DNA of 7,747 nt, from positions 1 through 7,747 of the forward strand of contig QQUM01000378.1 of NCBI GenBank assembly GCA_008501545.1, in the 5' to 3' direction. Shown here one piece after another: positions 5,314 to 7,747 of this stretch. Source of the DNA: Calditrichota bacterium. Its GTDB lineage: Bacteria > Zhuqueibacterota > Zhuqueibacteria > Zhuqueibacterales > Geothermadaptataceae. The position numbers and the translations under genes are program-made. Each line of letters opens with the position of its first letter. Within the stretch, counting starts at the first letter, position 1. The notes beneath the pieces were generated by a model. The model saw only the letters and a program-made list of their open reading frames with translations. It was not told the origin of the DNA and ran no database searches.

Positions 5314-7747
5314 ATGAACTATTTTAAATTGAGGAAATCTCTTTGGTGTTCGTTTTTCTCAATGTATTTAATTTTTGTTCCAATGGCGCTCATTGCTGGA
5401 ACCACAGGAAAAATTGCCGGAAAAGTAGTTGATGCTCAAAATGGTGAACCATTACCGGGAGCAAATATAATTATTTCAGGGACTTCACTTGGAGCAGCTG
5501 CTGATAGAGATGGTAATTACGTAATCTTAAGAGTCCCTCCCGGAGTTTTTACTGTACATGCAAGCATGATTGGATTCAAAAAGTTTATTGTCAATGACGT
5601 TCACATCTCCATCGATAAAACTACGCGCCTTGATTTTAGTTTTGAAGGAACGACTATTGAATTGGGTGAAGAAGTAGAGATAGTGGCAGAAAGACCTCTG
5701 GTGCAGATCGATTTGACCTCAACCTCAGCAGCGATTTCATCTGAAACAATTGAGATGTTACCGGTAGAAAATTTTGAAGATGTTATCGGGCTTCAAGCTG
5801 GTGTTATTGACGGGCATGTCAGGGGAGGACGCCATGGTGAATTGGCGTACTTAATCGATGGAATTGCTGTAAATGACGTTTTCTCAGGTTCCTACGCCGT
5901 CCAGGTTGAAAACAATGCAATTCAGGAGTTGGAGCTCATAAGCGGAACTTTTAATGCTGAATATGGACAGGCAATGTCTGGCATAATCAATATTGTTACT
6001 AAAGAAGGTGGCGAGAATTATAGCGGTAACCTGGAAATGTATGTTGGAGATTATGCAAGTATGCATGATGATATTTTTTGGAATATAAAAAGCTTTAATC
6101 CGACCTACAGCTCCGAGTTTAGTTTAAGCGGACCGGTACCAGTGCTCGGTAATAAAATGACGTTTTTCGCGAGTGGACGGTTTTATGATACAGAAGGTTA
6201 TATATTTGGTAAAAAAACGTTTTTACCGACAGACCAATCAGACTTTCTTTCCAGCGATCTACCGGAACAGTGGTTGGTGCAGGCACAAGGTCAGGATTAT
6301 ACATTTTCCGAAGAGCTTGCTGAAGAACTAAAAGAAAAAGCTGATGCGGTCCCAATGAATGGCAACCGTCGTCTGACAGGACAACTAAAACTGACATACA
6401 AATTAAATCCTTCCAACAAAATCAGCTTTGAGTCACTCATTCAACAGCGCGACTGGCGGGATTACGACCACAGATTTCGATTAAATCCTGATGGTGATTA
6501 TAAGCGGGAGCAATCAGGGTATGATAACAGATTGTCTTATACCAGAGTATTAAATAGTCAAACTTTTTTTACAATTAAAGCAGCAAATTTTTACACCGAA
6601 TATAATCAAAATGTATACGATGATCCCTTCGATAGCAGATATGTAAGCAGCCAACGATTACAAGACACCGGCGCTAATGCTTTTCTCAGTGGTGGTCAGC
6701 AAATGTGGCATTTTCAACGGAGCACCACAACCTGGGTGGGTAAATTTGAACTGACGAGCCAATTTACAAAGACCCACGAAATAAAATTCGGACTCGAAGG
6801 AAGAAAGCATAAATTGTGGTTGCACGAATTTGAGGTAAATCCTGATGGGGAAAAAGTCATTGCGCCATTAACTTCTTTCAACAACAATGATTATTTACAC
6901 AGACCGGTTGAATTCTCCGCCTATTTTCAAGACAAGATTGAATTATCCTACATGATTGTAAATGCAGGTTTACGTGTTGATTATTTTGAACCTGACGGAA
7001 GTGTTCCGGATAATTTTAAAGAACCGGACACATCTCCACAGACAGTGGCAAAGGCAAACAGCCAGATCAGCCCCCGATTCGGGCTTGCGTATCCGATGTC
7101 AGACCGTGGTGTTATTCATGTTTCCTATGGCCATTTTTTCCAAATACCAAATTTTCAATATCTTTATGTAGGACCGGAATTCGATATATTTCCACTCCAA
7201 GGCACACCTTCACCCCCTCCACAAAGCGAACTGAATGTCGTAGGAAATGCTGATTTAAAGCCACAAAAAACTGTTATTTACGAGATCGGTTTACAACAAC
7301 AGCTAACCGATGATTTGGCACTCGACCTTACAGCCTATAATAAAGATATTCGAAACCTGCTTGGCACAGAAGTGCTTAAAACGCTGCAAGGTATCCGCTA
7401 TGGGCGCTATATCAACCGTGACTATGGGAATGTCCGGGGTATCACCATCTCTCTTGAAAAACGGCACACCGCCGGGATTTCAGCATCTGTCGATTACACT
7501 TTTCAGATTGCTAAAGGCAATGCATCTGATCCCAATACAGCATTTCTTGATCAGAAATCTGATCCACCGCGGGAAACGCAGAAGCAGCAGGTTCCTTTAA
7601 ACTGGGATCGCCGGCATCAAATTAACCTGATGCTAACAGTGGGAGATCTGAAAAATTATGCCTTAAGCTTTATTGGCCGTCTCGGAACCGGCTTGCCGTA
7701 CACCCCTTCATTTCAGAATATTCAGCTTGCGGTGGAAAATGGTGGCA
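5314..7747 (+). CDS. TonB-dependent outer-membrane receptor with carboxypeptidase-regulatory-like N-domain (3' end cut off)
   Basis: This receptor moves a bound ligand across the outer membrane using TonB/ExbBD energy. The window holds 811 codons, open to the right edge without a stop. Residues 1-28 form a signal peptide (basic N-terminus, core ending FVPMALIAG). Residues about 33-112 are a CarboxypepD-regulatory-like beta-sandwich (GKIAGKVVDAQNGEPLPGAN, DRDGNYVILRVPPG). EEVEIVAERPLVQID (119-133) precedes the plug and may include the TonB box. The plug has the typical MLPVENFEDVIGLQAGV, VRGGRHGELAYLIDGI and FNAEYGQAMSGIINIVTKEGG. The rest is beta-barrel, with alternating aromatic strands, SPRFGLAYPMSDRGVIHVSYGHFFQIPN, and NLKPQ-like VGNADLKPQK. 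Barrels of this kind usually need about 100-250 residues more. It lies after the terminator of the glycan-binding-like surface protein, suggesting oligosaccharide import, as in SusC-like systems. No SusD partner is visible, and related receptors also take siderophores or cobalamin. The family is certain, the substrate inferred. Confidence 0.96.
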   Translation, partial: MNYFKLRKSLWCSFFSMYLIFVPMALIAGTTGKIAGKVVDAQNGEPLPGANIIISGTSLGAAADRDGNYVILRVPPGVFTVHASMIGFKKFIVNDVHISIDKTTRLDFSFEGTTIELGEEVEIVAERPLVQIDLTSTSAAISSETIEMLPVENFEDVIGLQAGVIDGHVRGGRHGELAYLIDGIAVNDVFSGSYAVQVENNAIQELELISGTFNAEYGQAMSGIINIVTKEGGENYSGNLEMYVGDYASMHDDIFWNIKSFNPTYSSEFSLSGPVPVLGNKMTFFASGRFYDTEGYIFGKKTFLPTDQSDFLSSDLPEQWLVQAQGQDYTFSEELAEELKEKADAVPMNGNRRLTGQLKLTYKLNPSNKISFESLIQQRDWRDYDHRFRLNPDGDYKREQSGYDNRLSYTRVLNSQTFFTIKAANFYTEYNQNVYDDPFDSRYVSSQRLQDTGANAFLSGGQQMWHFQRSTTTWVGKFELTSQFTKTHEIKFGLEGRKHKLWLHEFEVNPDGEKVIAPLTSFNNNDYLHRPVEFSAYFQDKIELSYMIVNAGLRVDYFEPDGSVPDNFKEPDTSPQTVAKANSQISPRFGLAYPMSDRGVIHVSYGHFFQIPNFQYLYVGPEFDIFPLQGTPSPPPQSELNVVGNADLKPQKTVIYEIGLQQQLTDDLALDLTAYNKDIRNLLGTEVLKTLQGIRYGRYINRDYGNVRGITISLEKRHTAGISASVDYTFQIAKGNASDPNTAFLDQKSDPPRETQKQQVPLNWDRRHQINLMLTVGDLKNYALSFIGRLGTGLPYTPSFQNIQLAVENGG

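Noticed and set aside
5120..5317. Small plus-strand frame of 65 codons between the surface-protein and receptor genes
   Set aside because: It runs through the terminator hairpin, has no proper ribosome site and ends inside the receptor start.
5884..7600. Other small frames within the receptor gene on both strands (5884-6066, 6119-6397, 6962-7171, 7310-7600)
   Set aside because: The receptor frame is open from 5314 to the window end with family motifs throughout. These frames are shadows.

Overview
The window looks like part of a carbohydrate-uptake locus from a Gram-negative bacterium of the FCB group. Two genes support this. One is an exported protein ending in a type IX secretion (T9SS) sorting domain with the phrase 'LLQNYPNPFNPST'. 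The other is a TonB-dependent receptor with an N-terminal carboxypeptidase-regulatory-like domain. Both styles are common in Calditrichota, KSB1, Ignavibacteriota and Marinimicrobia-type lineages. The exact phylum is an inference and cannot be fixed from this sequence alone. Base composition is moderately AT-rich throughout, and I see no tRNA, rRNA, CRISPR array or transposase.

Layout. (1) 1-965, minus strand: a sugar-ABC-transporter ATPase of the MalK/MsmK/UgpC family, with its C-terminal end cut off by the window edge. (2) 966-1378: a 413-bp divergent control region. It holds two near-identical 16-bp palindromes with a central CG (LacI-family operator type), candidate promoters pointing in both directions over the first palindrome, and a separate 9-bp inverted repeat. 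(3) 1379-2404, plus: a LacI-family repressor whose start codon sits just behind the second operator. (4) 2405-2628: a leader region with an unusually complete but apparently unused Shine-Dalgarno sequence inside a small hairpin. (5) 2629-5130, plus: an 833-residue secreted surface protein, made of a signal peptide, four carbohydrate-binding-like modules in A-B-A-B order and a T9SS tail. The two A-B halves are encoded by a 1013-bp direct repeat that I read as identical at every base. (6) 5138-5183: an intrinsic terminator. (7) 5314 to the window end, plus: a TonB-dependent outer-membrane receptor, 3' end missing.

Likely cooperation (inference). The surface protein would bind a glycan outside the cell, the receptor would move oligosaccharides across the outer membrane, and the ATPase would power an inner-membrane sugar transporter whose other subunits are not in view. 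The LacI-type protein would control at least itself and the ATPase gene through the operators between them. No operator copy was found ahead of the surface-protein or receptor genes. Their control by this repressor is therefore unproven.

The most striking item is the perfect 1013-bp intragenic duplication. Its two outer flanks lack the 31-bp linker found between the copies, so a single simple tandem duplication does not explain it. Recent homogenisation by gene conversion, or an assembly effect, must be considered.
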